From Myxococcales bacterium (lineage in GTDB: Bacteria > Myxococcota_A > UBA796 > GCA-2862545), in assembly GCA_019634415.1 (NCBI GenBank), contig JAHQVJ010000059.1, forward strand, positions 1 through 64,000: a DNA stretch of 64,000 nt. Direction: 5' to 3'. The notes beneath the pieces are model-generated. The model made no database searches and was not told the origin of the DNA. It saw only the letters and a list, made by a program, of their open reading frames with translations. Of this stretch, positions 1 through 9,807 are shown in pieces. The position numbers were made by a program, and so were the translations under genes. Position 1 is the stretch's first letter, and each line of letters starts with the position of its first letter.

Positions 1-1
1 C

Positions 2-67
2 GACGATCGGCGCCATGGCGTGGCCGATCCGCCCACCGTCACGCTGGGCGCTACCCAGGAGCTGTGA
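2..67 (+). CDS. possible C-terminal end of an upstream gene (partial)
   Basis: A reading frame is open from the left edge of the window and stops at TGA 65-67, giving about 21 residues that end in TQEL. It lies on the same strand as the genes that follow and has G/C-biased third positions. It is too short to assign to a family, and another forward frame stays open to about position 102, so this is only a weak call for the 3' end of a gene starting outside the window. Confidence 0.25.
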   Translation, partial: DDRRHGVADPPTVTLGATQEL

Positions 68-83
68 CAGCGACCGTCGACGC

Positions 84-198
84 CGAGCGAAGCTCGCGGT
101 GATCAGTACAGCGGAGCCGGCACGAGTCTGATCCGCTGCGAACGAAGTTCGCGGCCAATCAGTACAGTGGCGGCGGAGCCGGCACGAGTCTGATCACC
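84..198 (+). repeat. tandem hairpin repeat, candidate structured element
   Basis: Two imperfect direct copies (88-133 and 143-195) share the ending GCCGGCACGAGTCTGATC. Each begins with a hairpin having a GAA loop: CGAGC-GAA-GCTCG at 84-96 and GCGAAC-GAA-GTTCGC at 138-152. The two stems differ by a compensatory change (G87-C93 against A142-T148). In copy 1, GATCAG (101-106) can pair with CTGATC (128-133). Across both copies, GGTGATCAG (98-106) is the exact reverse complement of CTGATCACC (190-198). This looks like either a structured RNA leader or a REP/MITE-like repeat. It does not match any riboswitch I know. Confidence 0.55.
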
Positions 199-492
199 AC
201 TCGCGGGGACGTCGTCTGCACTCGGGTGCGAACGCGCGACTCGGACCGCTGGACCGCGGCTGCGCGCCGCCGTGGCTCGGTGACCGATGTGCTCCGGAAC
301 ACCGTTCGGCACGCGCAGGGGCGCGGGTACGTGAACTCCACGACGACCTCCACCCTCGCCGTGACGAGGGCTCGATCCGGCTCGAAACGTCGTGCACACG
401 CCCCAACACGTGGGCACGGTCGCCGGACCTCGCTGACCATCGTCCGTTTTTCGTCGGACTTTCGTCGCATTCGCGAATACCCTGGCCCGGCG
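199..492. other. non-coding stretch upstream of the GcvT-like gene
   Basis: No convincing gene was found here. A forward frame stays open from 226 into the following gene, but its translation before residue 90 is Arg-rich and resembles no aminomethyltransferase, so it is treated as upstream sequence. Near the gene are a small hairpin GTCCG/CGGAC (442-446 and 455-459) with a T-rich loop, and a perfect 10-bp palindrome ATTCGCGAAT at 469-478, 14 bases before the start codon. No clear -35/-10 pair was recognised. Confidence 0.4.
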
Positions 493-1704
493 ATGCTGCG
501 GCCCACCCCTCTGCATTCGAGAACCCAGCCACTGTGTGCGTCGCTGGCTTGGAAGTCGTGGAACGGCTACGCCGCCGTCCGCGCCTACGACGAGCACAGC
601 GAGGCCGAGTACTTCGCGATCCGTCACAAGGTCGGCGTGATCGACGTCTCCCCGCTGTCGAAGCACGAGATCGTCGGGCCCGACGCGGCGGTCCTGATCT
701 CGCGCGTGTTCAGCCGCAACGTCGAGGCGCTCGAGGAGCGCCGCGTCACCTATGGCGTGCTGGTGGATCCCCACGGCTACGTCCTCGACGACGGGACCTG
801 CGCCAGGGTGGGCCCCGACCACTTCCGCTTGTGCACGAACGAGCGATGGCCTGCATGGCTGCATCGTCACAGTCGGGGCCTGTCCGTGCAGATCGAGGAC
901 AGCACCGATCGCATCGCGGCGCTGGCGGTGCAGGGGCCCGAGGCGTCGCGGCTGCTGGCGCCCCTCGTGGACTTTCGCCTCGAGGCGATGCCCTTCTTCC
1001 GCATCCGCCCTGCCAAGCTGGCGGAGATCTCCATCGAGATCTCGCGCACCGGCTACACCGGCGATCTGGGCTTCGAGCTGTGGCTGGATCCCGCCGATGC
1101 CGGGGCCGTCTGGGATCTCCTCCTGGAGGCCGGCGCCGCCCACCAGGTGACACCCTTCGGGTTGGACGCGCTGGACGTGGCGCGCATCGAGGCCGGCTTC
1201 GTGCTCTGCGGGGTGGACTACTTCGGGGCTCGTCAGGCGCCAGCTCGCCACCGCATGTCCACGCCCCACGAGCTGGGCTTGGCCCACTGCGTCGATCTTC
1301 AGCGCGACGTCGAGTTCGTGGGGCAGTCCGCGGTGCGTGCGGAGCTTCAGCGCGGTCCGAGCTGGTCGCTGGTGGGGCTCGCGCTGGACGGAGAGGAGCT
1401 GGAGCGGCTCTACGACGGCTACGGCCTGTCTTCGCACTTCGGTCCACACGCGTGCCGTGACGCCGTGCCGGTGTATGCCACCGACGGTCAGCGTCAGGTG
1501 GGTCAGGTCACCAGCCACACGTGGTCGCCCACGGTGAAGGCGTACGTCGGCCTGGCGACGGTTCAGGCCTCGCACGCCCACGAGGGAGCTGCGGTTCGCG
1601 TGGAGCACACTGCTGACTACGAGCGCCGCACCGTGGCCGCCACGGTGGTGCCCAGGCCCTTCTTCGACCCGCCGCGCAAGCGTGCGGTGGTCCGGAGCAG
1701 GTGA
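493..1704 (+). CDS. GcvT-family aminomethyltransferase (folate-binding)
   Basis: A 403-residue protein of the GcvT fold, the family that moves a one-carbon unit from an aminomethyl or methyl donor to tetrahydrofolate in the cytoplasm. Visible family marks are the N-terminal region ending in GVIDVSPLSK, the LDDGT segment holding the conserved Asp after 'GYV', and RTGYTGDLGFELW at about residue 190, matching the RTGYTGEDGFE motif. ATG 493 is chosen because homology begins only there. Its stop overlaps the next start by one base, and two FAD oxidoreductases follow in the same operon. No gcvH or gcvP is in the window. It may therefore be a dedicated demethylase rather than the glycine-cleavage T protein; the substrate is unknown. 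Confidence 0.85.
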   Translation: MLRPTPLHSRTQPLCASLAWKSWNGYAAVRAYDEHSEAEYFAIRHKVGVIDVSPLSKHEIVGPDAAVLISRVFSRNVEALEERRVTYGVLVDPHGYVLDDGTCARVGPDHFRLCTNERWPAWLHRHSRGLSVQIEDSTDRIAALAVQGPEASRLLAPLVDFRLEAMPFFRIRPAKLAEISIEISRTGYTGDLGFELWLDPADAGAVWDLLLEAGAAHQVTPFGLDALDVARIEAGFVLCGVDYFGARQAPARHRMSTPHELGLAHCVDLQRDVEFVGQSAVRAELQRGPSWSLVGLALDGEELERLYDGYGLSSHFGPHACRDAVPVYATDGQRQVGQVTSHTWSPTVKAYVGLATVQASHAHEGAAVRVEHTADYERRTVAATVVPRPFFDPPRKRAVVRSR

Positions 1705-3293
1705 TGGCCACGCAATACGATGCCGTGGTCATCGGTGGCGGGCACAACGGGCTCGTGTGTGCGGCCTACCTCGCCAAGGCTGGCCGCAGCGTGCTCGTGC
1801 TGGAGCGCCGCTCCGTCCTGGGCGGCGCCGCCGTCACCGAGGAGCTGCACCCGGGGTTCAAGTACACCGTGTGTTCCTACGTGGTGAGCCTGCTCCGGCC
1901 CTGGGTGTTCCGAGAGCTTCAGCTCGCACGCCACGGGCTTCAGCTCATCCCCCTGGAGTGCTCCTTCACGCCCCACCTCGACGGACCAGGGTTGTGCCGC
2001 TGGCCCGATCCCGAGAAGACGCGGCGCGAGATCGCTCGGTTGTCGGCTCACGACGCAGAGCAGTACCCCCGCTTCGGGCAGACCATGGGCAGACTGGCGC
2101 GGCTGGCCAAGGCGCTGATCGACCGGCCTGCGCCCGATCCGACGTCGCTGTGGCCGCGGGATCTGCAGCAGCTCGGCGATCTGGGCCGAGCCTTCCTGGG
2201 GCTGTCGCGAGAGGACGCGCTGCAGCAGGTCAAGCTGTTCAGCATGAGCGCGGCGGACTTCCTCGACGAGTGGTTCGTGAGCGACGCACTGAAGGCGCCC
2301 ATGGCCTGCAGCGGCATCATCGGCACCTTCCTCGGCGTGCGCTCGCCCGGCACGGCGTCGGTGCTGCTCCACCACTACATGGGCGAGATCGACGGTGCGT
2401 CCAGGGCGTGGGGGATCGCCAGGGGAGGCAACGGGGCGGTCAGCGAGGCCATCGCCTCGGCTGCGAGGCACCACGGCGTCGCCATCCGCACCGAGGCGGC
2501 CGTGGCGCGGATCCGGGTACAGGCCGGACGCGCCAACGGTGTGGTGCTCGACAACGGCGACGAGGTGGACGCCAAGGTGGTGGTGAGCGCCTGCGAGCCT
2601 CGCACCACGCTGCTGTCGCTCCTCGGCGAGACGCACCTCGACGACGACTTCGTGGCCAAGATCCGACGCTACCGCTGTGCGGGGAGCTCGGGGAAGGTCA
2701 ACCTCGCCCTGGATCGGCTGCCCGACTTCCCCTGTCGGCCAGGACAGGGCCTGCACGTGCGAGGCGACATCGCCGTCGCGCCCTCCATCGACTACCTCGA
2801 GCGAGCCTACGACCAGGCGAAGTACGGCGACTACTCCGAGCGTCCCTACCTCAACGTGGTGGTGCCTTCGCTGCTCGATCCGTCCATGGCTCCGCCCGGC
2901 AAGCACGTGATGAGCATCTTCGTGCAGTACGCCCCCTACGCCCACCGCGACGGTGCAGACGCCTGGCCCAGCCACCGGGAGGCCTTCGGCGATCAGGTGG
3001 TCGAGACCCTCGAGGCCTACTGCCCGGGACTCACCGAGTCGATCCTGCACCGCCAGGTGCTCACTCCTTGGGATCTGGAGAAGACCTTCGGCCTGACGGC
3101 GGGCAACATCTTCCACGGAGAGCTGACGGCGGATCAGCTCCTGTTCCAGCGTCCCACCGCGGGGTGGGCGCGCTACCGCACGCCCGTGCCCGGACTGTGG
3201 CTGTGTGCGTCGGGGACCCACCCCGGCGGTGGCGTGATGGGAGCACCCGGTGGGCTGGCGGCGAAGGAGATGCTGCGCAAGGGGGCCGTGTGA
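1704..3293 (+). CDS. FAD-dependent oxidoreductase, phytoene desaturase/PYROXD2-like (copy 1)
   Basis: About 529 residues with an N-terminal Rossmann FAD-binding motif (VIGGGHNGLVCAAYLAKAG) followed by the ERR..LGGAA segment typical of the phytoene-desaturase/PYROXD2 superfamily. The C-terminal second FAD-contact motif reads ASGTHPGGGVMGAPGG. No membrane segment is evident. ATG 1704 overlaps the GcvT-like stop by one base (TGATG); GTG 1701 is an alternative start. The family oxidises C-C or C-N bonds in lipids, carotenoids or amines, and the substrate cannot be read from sequence. Coupling to a folate-dependent one-carbon transferase suggests an amine or methylated compound, which is inference. 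Confidence 0.85.
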   Translation: MATQYDAVVIGGGHNGLVCAAYLAKAGRSVLVLERRSVLGGAAVTEELHPGFKYTVCSYVVSLLRPWVFRELQLARHGLQLIPLECSFTPHLDGPGLCRWPDPEKTRREIARLSAHDAEQYPRFGQTMGRLARLAKALIDRPAPDPTSLWPRDLQQLGDLGRAFLGLSREDALQQVKLFSMSAADFLDEWFVSDALKAPMACSGIIGTFLGVRSPGTASVLLHHYMGEIDGASRAWGIARGGNGAVSEAIASAARHHGVAIRTEAAVARIRVQAGRANGVVLDNGDEVDAKVVVSACEPRTTLLSLLGETHLDDDFVAKIRRYRCAGSSGKVNLALDRLPDFPCRPGQGLHVRGDIAVAPSIDYLERAYDQAKYGDYSERPYLNVVVPSLLDPSMAPPGKHVMSIFVQYAPYAHRDGADAWPSHREAFGDQVVETLEAYCPGLTESILHRQVLTPWDLEKTFGLTAGNIFHGELTADQLLFQRPTAGWARYRTPVPGLWLCASGTHPGGGVMGAPGGLAAKEMLRKGAV

Positions 3294-4753
3294 GGGGCTC
3301 GGTCATCGTGGTGGGGGCCGGTCACAACGGGCTCGTCGCGGCGTGTCAGCTCGCCCGCGAGGGGTTCGCGGTCCAGGTGTTCGAGGCGCTGCCGGAGCCC
3401 GGTGGGTTGTGTGCGGGTGCGGAGTTCGCCCCGGGCGCTCGGCACGAGGGGGTGCTGCACCACAGCGCCACGCTGCGACCGTGGGTGGTGGAGGCACTGA
3501 AGCTCGAGCAGCATGGGTTGCTCCTGCGCGATCGACCCGTGCCCTGGACCTTGAACAGCGGGCCCGTTCCCCAGCAAGGCAGTGCCCCCTGGGAGTTCGC
3601 GGAGGCCGTGGCGCCCACCATCCGAGGCTTCTTGGATGCGCCAGCCCCCAAGGTGGGCCGAGCCGCGGTGATGCCGTTGCTCCAGCGGGGCATCGCCATG
3701 CGGAGCATGGGTGCGAGCCGGCTCAAGGAGCTGATCCGGTGCGCGGTGCTGCCCATCGAGACCTGGCTGGTCGAGCAGGGGGTCCCCTCGGAGGTGCGCG
3801 CGGCGATGGCGCTCCCAGCGCTGCTGGGAACCTTCATGGGACCCCTGTCGCCTCACTCGGCCGGTGTCTGGCTGGTACGACACGCCTTGGCCGCCCGCGA
3901 GGTGGTGGGGGGACCCGCTCGGTTGTTCGAGGTGTTGGCCGACGTGGCCCGCTACCACGGCGTCCGCATCGCCTGCGACCAGCCCGTGGGGCGGATCCGG
4001 GTGGAGCGGGGTCAGGTGCGTGGGGTGGTGCTGGCCAACGGAGACGCGGTGGACGCCTCCAGGGTGATCTCGTGTCTCGATCCCCGTCGGACCTTGCTCG
4101 ATCTGGTTCCGGCGCATGCGGTGCCCCCTGGCGTGGAGGACGAGGTTCGCTGCCATCGCCATCGCGCCACCTCGGCGAAGCTCCATCTCGCGCTGTCGGT
4201 GGCCCCCACGCTGCGCGATGGCCAGCGAGCGCCCGCGCACCTGTGCGTCACGGGTGGGCCGCTGCAGCTGGAGCGCGCGTTCGATGCGGCCAAACACGGT
4301 CGGCTTCCCTCCGAGCCCGCCCTCGACGTTCGCCTCGCGCCCGTGCGGGCCGAGTCCGGACCGCACATCGCCTCCGTGCACGTCTTCGGTGTGCCCCACA
4401 CGCCGCGCGACGGATGGTCCGCCGACGCACGCGAGCGCCTGCTGGAGGCGGCCTTGGCGCGACTCGAGCTGGCGCTGCCGGGTGTGCGCGACCTGATGAC
4501 GGGGCACGAGCTGCTCACCCCACGGGATCTCGAGACCCGGTTCGGCGTCAGCGGAGGCCACGCCTGGCACGGGGAGATCGCCCTCGATCAGCTGTGGAGC
4601 CTTCGGCCCGGGCCCGAGCTGTCACGCCACGCGACCCCCATCGCGGGTCTGTTCCTGGCCAGCGGCGGGGTGCACCCGCTCGGTGGCGTGAGCGGTGCGC
4701 CGGGAGCCCTGTGTGCTCGAGCGGTGCTCGAGGCCCGGTCCGCGCCGCGATGA
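3290..4753 (+). CDS. FAD-dependent oxidoreductase, phytoene desaturase/PYROXD2-like (copy 2)
   Basis: A 487-residue diverged paralogue of the preceding gene. It starts at GTG 3290 in a four-base overlap with that gene's stop. The FAD motif VVGAGHNGLVAACQLA is at residues 6-21, GGLCAG follows, and the C-terminal motif is ASGGVHPLGGVSGAPG. It is about 40 residues shorter than copy 1 and differs throughout, so this is an old duplication or two acquired paralogues rather than a recent tandem copy. Two such enzymes side by side may form a heteromer or act on successive steps. Its stop overlaps the RNHCP start by four bases. Confidence 0.85.
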   Translation: MRGSVIVVGAGHNGLVAACQLAREGFAVQVFEALPEPGGLCAGAEFAPGARHEGVLHHSATLRPWVVEALKLEQHGLLLRDRPVPWTLNSGPVPQQGSAPWEFAEAVAPTIRGFLDAPAPKVGRAAVMPLLQRGIAMRSMGASRLKELIRCAVLPIETWLVEQGVPSEVRAAMALPALLGTFMGPLSPHSAGVWLVRHALAAREVVGGPARLFEVLADVARYHGVRIACDQPVGRIRVERGQVRGVVLANGDAVDASRVISCLDPRRTLLDLVPAHAVPPGVEDEVRCHRHRATSAKLHLALSVAPTLRDGQRAPAHLCVTGGPLQLERAFDAAKHGRLPSEPALDVRLAPVRAESGPHIASVHVFGVPHTPRDGWSADARERLLEAALARLELALPGVRDLMTGHELLTPRDLETRFGVSGGHAWHGEIALDQLWSLRPGPELSRHATPIAGLFLASGGVHPLGGVSGAPGALCARAVLEARSAPR

Positions 4754-5316
4754 CGGATCCCGACCCGTTGTCGGAGGGCACTCCGGCGGAGCGCGCGAAG
4801 CGACTGCTCGACGCTGCGCGAACCAGAGGAGACGTACGACGACTGGCGCCCCGCCTCGATGCAGATCCGGCGCTGCGACGCGCCGTGTGGGAGGAGGGGA
4901 ACCGTCGCGGTGCACAGCTCGGCGAGGCAGCCATGCAGTGGCCTGCGCGGCGTCTGCTTCGCGTGGCGCGCGCTCGGGAGCAGGCGGCGCGCGTGCGCTC
5001 GAACCCCGTGCATCGAGACGAGTCCTTCGTCTGTGGGCACTGCCAGGGACAGGTGCCGGCCCACGGCAGAACCGCCCGCAACCACTGCCCGTGGTGTCTG
5101 CGTTCCCTACACGTGGACCAGGTCCCGGGAGACCGATCGTCGGACTGTGGGGCTCTGATGGATCCCATCGGTGTCGAAATTGTCGGAGGGAAAGCCACCT
5201 TGCGCCACCGATGTCGCGATTGCGGCGCCGAGGTTCGCGTGCGCGCCCTCCAAGATGGACAAGTGCCGGACGATTGGGAGATGGTCATCCGCTTGTCCAT
5301 CGGGGAGGACGTGTGA
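4750..5316 (+). CDS. RNHCP domain protein
   Basis: 188 residues. The N-terminal half (about 1-95) is charged and helical, without a recognised domain. From about residue 95 the RNHCP domain is clear: FVCGHCQGQV, then RNHCPWCLRSLHVD, then PGDRSSDCGALMDPIG, and a last CRDCG pair. The paired cysteines suggest zinc binding, possibly with nucleic acid; that is family knowledge and inference. The function is unknown. It overlaps the previous gene (ATGA) and tilS (GTGA), so it is translated between the oxidoreductase operon and the housekeeping operon and may be a linker in one long transcript. Confidence 0.85.
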   Translation: MTDPDPLSEGTPAERAKRLLDAARTRGDVRRLAPRLDADPALRRAVWEEGNRRGAQLGEAAMQWPARRLLRVARAREQAARVRSNPVHRDESFVCGHCQGQVPAHGRTARNHCPWCLRSLHVDQVPGDRSSDCGALMDPIGVEIVGGKATLRHRCRDCGAEVRVRALQDGQVPDDWEMVIRLSIGEDV

Positions 5317-6230
5317 GCACACCGGGCCGATTGCGTCATCGAGTCGGCGCCTGCATCGTGGAGCGCGGGCTGTGGTCCGAGGGGGATCGCGTGGCCGTGG
5401 CGGTCTCGGGAGGGGTCGACAGCGTCAGCTTGCTGGATCTGCTGTGCGCCACCCAGTCGTGGCATGCAGGGCAGCTGTCCGTGATCACCGTGGACCACGC
5501 CGTGCGACCCGACTCCTCCGCCGACGCGGACTTCGTGGAGCAGCTCGCGGCCGAGCGGGACCTGCCCTGCAGCCGGTTCGAGCTGGCGCTGTCGGAGCGG
5601 CCCTCGGAGGCGGAGATGCGAGAGGCCCGCTACGCGGTGATGGACGCCCTCGACGTGGAACGGGTGGCCCTGGGGCACCATCGGGGAGATCTGGCGGAGA
5701 CCGTGCTCATCAACCTCATCCGCGGCACCGGCTCGTCGGGGTTGTCGGGCATGGCGCACCGGCGCGGCCGCTATGTGCGTCCGCTGCTCGACCTCAGCCG
5801 TGAGGACGTGATGGCATGGGCTCAGCATCGGAATCTGCAGTTCAGGGAGGACCCGACCAACCGCGACAGTCGGTTCCTGCGCAACCGCATTCGGAACGAG
5901 GTCCTGCCGCTGCTGGAGCGCATCCGCGCCGGTTCCGAGGCCTCCATTGCACGGTCCGCTCGGGTGGTGGCGTCCGACGACGCCCTGTTGATGCAGCTCG
6001 CCGATGACGCCGCTGCGTCGTTACGGACCGGATCGATAGGCACCGACTGGATATCCACCACCCCCGAGCCCCTCGTTCGTCGCAAACTCCTGGCACTCGA
6101 CACATCCTTGACCGCGGCCCAGATCGACGCAGCGCTCCGGGCCGCCCACCGCGGTCACGGCGACGTGCATCTGCCGGGTGGTCGGGTGATTCGGGTGCGC
6201 TCGGGGGCGCTACGCATCGTGCAGGCATGA
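5313..6230 (+). CDS. tilS: tRNA(Ile)-lysidine synthetase TilS
   Basis: A 305-residue N-type ATP pyrophosphatase that attaches lysine to C34 of the CAU-anticodon tRNA-Ile so that it reads AUA. The PP-loop AVSGGVDSVSL is near residue 30; later family segments are ALGHHRGDLAETVLINL and REDPTNRDSRFLRNRIRNEVLP. The E. coli enzyme is about 430 residues, so this is a short form lacking most of the C-terminal domain. GTG 5313 gives a four-base overlap with the RNHCP gene. A hairpin lies just after the stop, before ftsH, an arrangement (tilS-ftsH) common in bacteria. Confidence 0.93.
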   Translation: MSTPGRLRHRVGACIVERGLWSEGDRVAVAVSGGVDSVSLLDLLCATQSWHAGQLSVITVDHAVRPDSSADADFVEQLAAERDLPCSRFELALSERPSEAEMREARYAVMDALDVERVALGHHRGDLAETVLINLIRGTGSSGLSGMAHRRGRYVRPLLDLSREDVMAWAQHRNLQFREDPTNRDSRFLRNRIRNEVLPLLERIRAGSEASIARSARVVASDDALLMQLADDAAASLRTGSIGTDWISTTPEPLVRRKLLALDTSLTAAQIDAALRAAHRGHGDVHLPGGRVIRVRSGALRIVQA

Positions 6231-6232
6231 CT

Positions 6233-6248
6233 CCCCGACCGTTCGGGG
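6233..6248 (+). terminator. GC-rich hairpin between tilS and ftsH
   Basis: A perfect 6-bp stem CCCCGA/TCGGGG with a CCGT loop starts two bases after the tilS stop. There is no T-tract after it, so it may be an intrinsic terminator of the weak GC-rich type, an attenuator or an mRNA-stabilising 3' end. ftsH begins 76 bases later, and the gap could hold its own promoter; I could not define one. Confidence 0.4.
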
Positions 6249-6324
6249 GGGTAGTCGGGGGCGGGTCTGGTGTTAACTTTCCCCGCACAGCACGGACTGA
6301 ACGTGCTCTTGGAGCGCCGTCCCC

Positions 6325-8160
<1,836 letters not shown>

Positions 8161-8164
8161 CTCC

Positions 8165-8977
8165 ATGGCCACGCCGCTGCTGATGGGCGTGGTCAACGTG
8201 ACGCCCGACTCCTTCTCCGACGGCGGGCGGTTCGTGCAGCGCGACCTGGCCGTCGCACACGCGCTGCAGCTCCTCGAGGAAGGGGCGGACTGGATCGACG
8301 TGGGCGGTGAGTCCACGCGACCCGGCGCCGCCGAGGTGGACGCGGCCACCGAGTCGCAGCGCGTGGTGCCCGTCATCGAGGAGCTGATGCGCCAGCGGCC
8401 CGATGCCGTGGTGTCGGTGGACACCCAGAAGCTGGAGGTGGCCCGAGCCGCCATCGACGCGGGTGCGACCGTCGTCAACGACGTGAGCGGGCTTCGCGAC
8501 GCGCAGATGCGGACCCTGTGTGCGCGCACCGGGGTAACAGTAGTGGTGATGCACATGCGCGGACGCCCGGCCACGATGCAGCGGGACACACACTACGCCG
8601 ACGTGGCGTCCGAGGTGCGTGGCCTCCTGCTCGAGCGTGCCCAGGCTGCACAGGATGCCGGCATCGCAGCGGATCGGATCGTGCTCGATCCGGGCCTGGG
8701 CTTCGGCAAGGCGGTGGCGCACAATCCCCGGCTGGTGCAGGACGTGCCCCGGCTGAAGGAGGCGGGCTACCGGGTGCTGGTGGGCGCGTCTCGCAAGTCC
8801 TTCATCGGGGCGATGACCGGGCGCACGGAGCCCACCGAGCGCGTCGCAGGGTCCGTGGGGGTGGCCCTGGCGGCTGCCCTGGCCGGGGCCGACGTGCTCC
8901 GGGTGCACGACGTGGCGGCCACGCGCGACGCGCTGATCCTGTTCGAGGCGTGTCGCCCGAGGGCCGCAGGACCGTGA
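8165..8977 (+). CDS. folP: dihydropteroate synthase
   Basis: A 270-residue cytoplasmic TIM-barrel enzyme joining p-aminobenzoate to hydroxymethyl-dihydropterin diphosphate in folate synthesis, the target of sulfonamides. The first signature GVVNVTPDSFSDGGRF is at residues 9-24 and is followed by GGESTRPGA, NDVSGL, the LDPGLGFGK segment and GASRKSFIG. Full length, no anomalies. It sits between ftsH and cdaA, an order seen in several deltaproteobacterial genomes. Its stop overlaps a GTG start of cdaA. Confidence 0.96.
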   Translation: MATPLLMGVVNVTPDSFSDGGRFVQRDLAVAHALQLLEEGADWIDVGGESTRPGAAEVDAATESQRVVPVIEELMRQRPDAVVSVDTQKLEVARAAIDAGATVVNDVSGLRDAQMRTLCARTGVTVVVMHMRGRPATMQRDTHYADVASEVRGLLLERAQAAQDAGIAADRIVLDPGLGFGKAVAHNPRLVQDVPRLKEAGYRVLVGASRKSFIGAMTGRTEPTERVAGSVGVALAAALAGADVLRVHDVAATRDALILFEACRPRAAGP

Positions 8978-9807
8978 GCGTGATGGGCCGGTTCGTCGAG
9001 ACGTTCACGTCGGCCACCTGGGTGGACTGGCTCGACATCGCGTTCCTCACCTTCGTGATCTACCGCGTGCTGGTGGCCATGCAGGGCACCCGTGCCGCCC
9101 AGAGCCTGATCGGCCTCGGGATCCTGGGCCTGCTGTACCTGATCAGCGACGTGGCCGGCCTCACCACGCTGCACTGGGTGCTCGACAACCTGTTCGTCTA
9201 CATCGTGATCGCCGTGCTGATCCTGTTCCAGGACGACATCCGGCGAGCACTGGCCCGTGCGGGGGGCACGCTGTTCTCGCGCGGTGCGGCGGTGCGTCGC
9301 TCCGAGGCCAACGTGATGGAGGACGTGATCAAGGCGTGCTTCGCCTTGGCCCATCGCAAGATCGGGGCGCTGATCGTCATCGAGCGCACGGCGGTGCTCG
9401 AGCCCTACACGGAGGGAGCGAACCGCCTCGACGCGGTGGTGAGCACGGAGCTGCTGCAGTCCATCTTCCATCCCTCGTCGCCGCTGCACGACGGTGCGGT
9501 GGTGATCTCGGGGGAGCGCGTGGTGGCGGCGAGCGTGTTCCTGCCCATCTCCCTGTCCAAGGAGATCACCCGAGCTTGGGGCACGCGCCATCGCGCCGCC
9601 ATCGGGTTGAGCGAGCAGACCGACGGTCTGTGCCTGGTGGTGTCGGAGGAGCGGGGTACCGTGGCGCTGGTGAATCGCGGCGAGGTGATCCCCGTGGCGG
9701 ATGCCAACGATCTGCGCCATCGACTGGTGGAGAAGCTCGAGGAGGAGGAAGTGGCCACGCCTCCTTCGGACGCCGTGGTGCTCCCGGCGGGAGGGTCGGG
9801 TGGCTAG
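8974..9807 (+). CDS. cdaA: diadenylate cyclase CdaA
   Basis: Makes cyclic di-AMP from two ATP. About 277 residues from GTG 8974, which gives the four-base overlap usual in this operon; GTG 8980 or ATG 8983 are also possible. Three N-terminal hydrophobic segments (about 15-110) anchor it in the membrane, followed by the DAC/DisA_N domain with the catalytic DGA motif (HDGAVVIS) and the RHR motif (TRHRAAIG). The charged, Glu-rich C terminus ends in the first codons of cdaR. Followed by its regulator cdaR and glmM exactly as in Firmicutes, where CdaA, CdaR and GlmM form a complex. Confidence 0.95.
   Translation: MSVMGRFVETFTSATWVDWLDIAFLTFVIYRVLVAMQGTRAAQSLIGLGILGLLYLISDVAGLTTLHWVLDNLFVYIVIAVLILFQDDIRRALARAGGTLFSRGAAVRRSEANVMEDVIKACFALAHRKIGALIVIERTAVLEPYTEGANRLDAVVSTELLQSIFHPSSPLHDGAVVISGERVVAASVFLPISLSKEITRAWGTRHRAAIGLSEQTDGLCLVVSEERGTVALVNRGEVIPVADANDLRHRLVEKLEEEEVATPPSDAVVLPAGGSGG

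Noticed and set aside
84..198. Glycine riboswitch before the GcvT-like gene
   Set aside because: Tandem layout and gene context fit, but the conserved glycine-aptamer core is not present in either copy.
103..1608. A long minus-strand frame opposite the GcvT-like gene
   Set aside because: Its translation shows no family pattern, and the plus strand carries clear GcvT motifs.
493..1704. Canonical glycine cleavage T protein
   Set aside because: No gcvH or gcvP neighbours and tight coupling to two FAD oxidoreductases; kept as a GcvT-family protein of unknown substrate.
1682..3289. An in-frame extension of the second FAD oxidoreductase to 1023 residues
   Set aside because: The extra N-terminal part is the out-of-frame reading of copy 1; homology begins at GTG 3290, which also gives the operon's usual four-base overlap.
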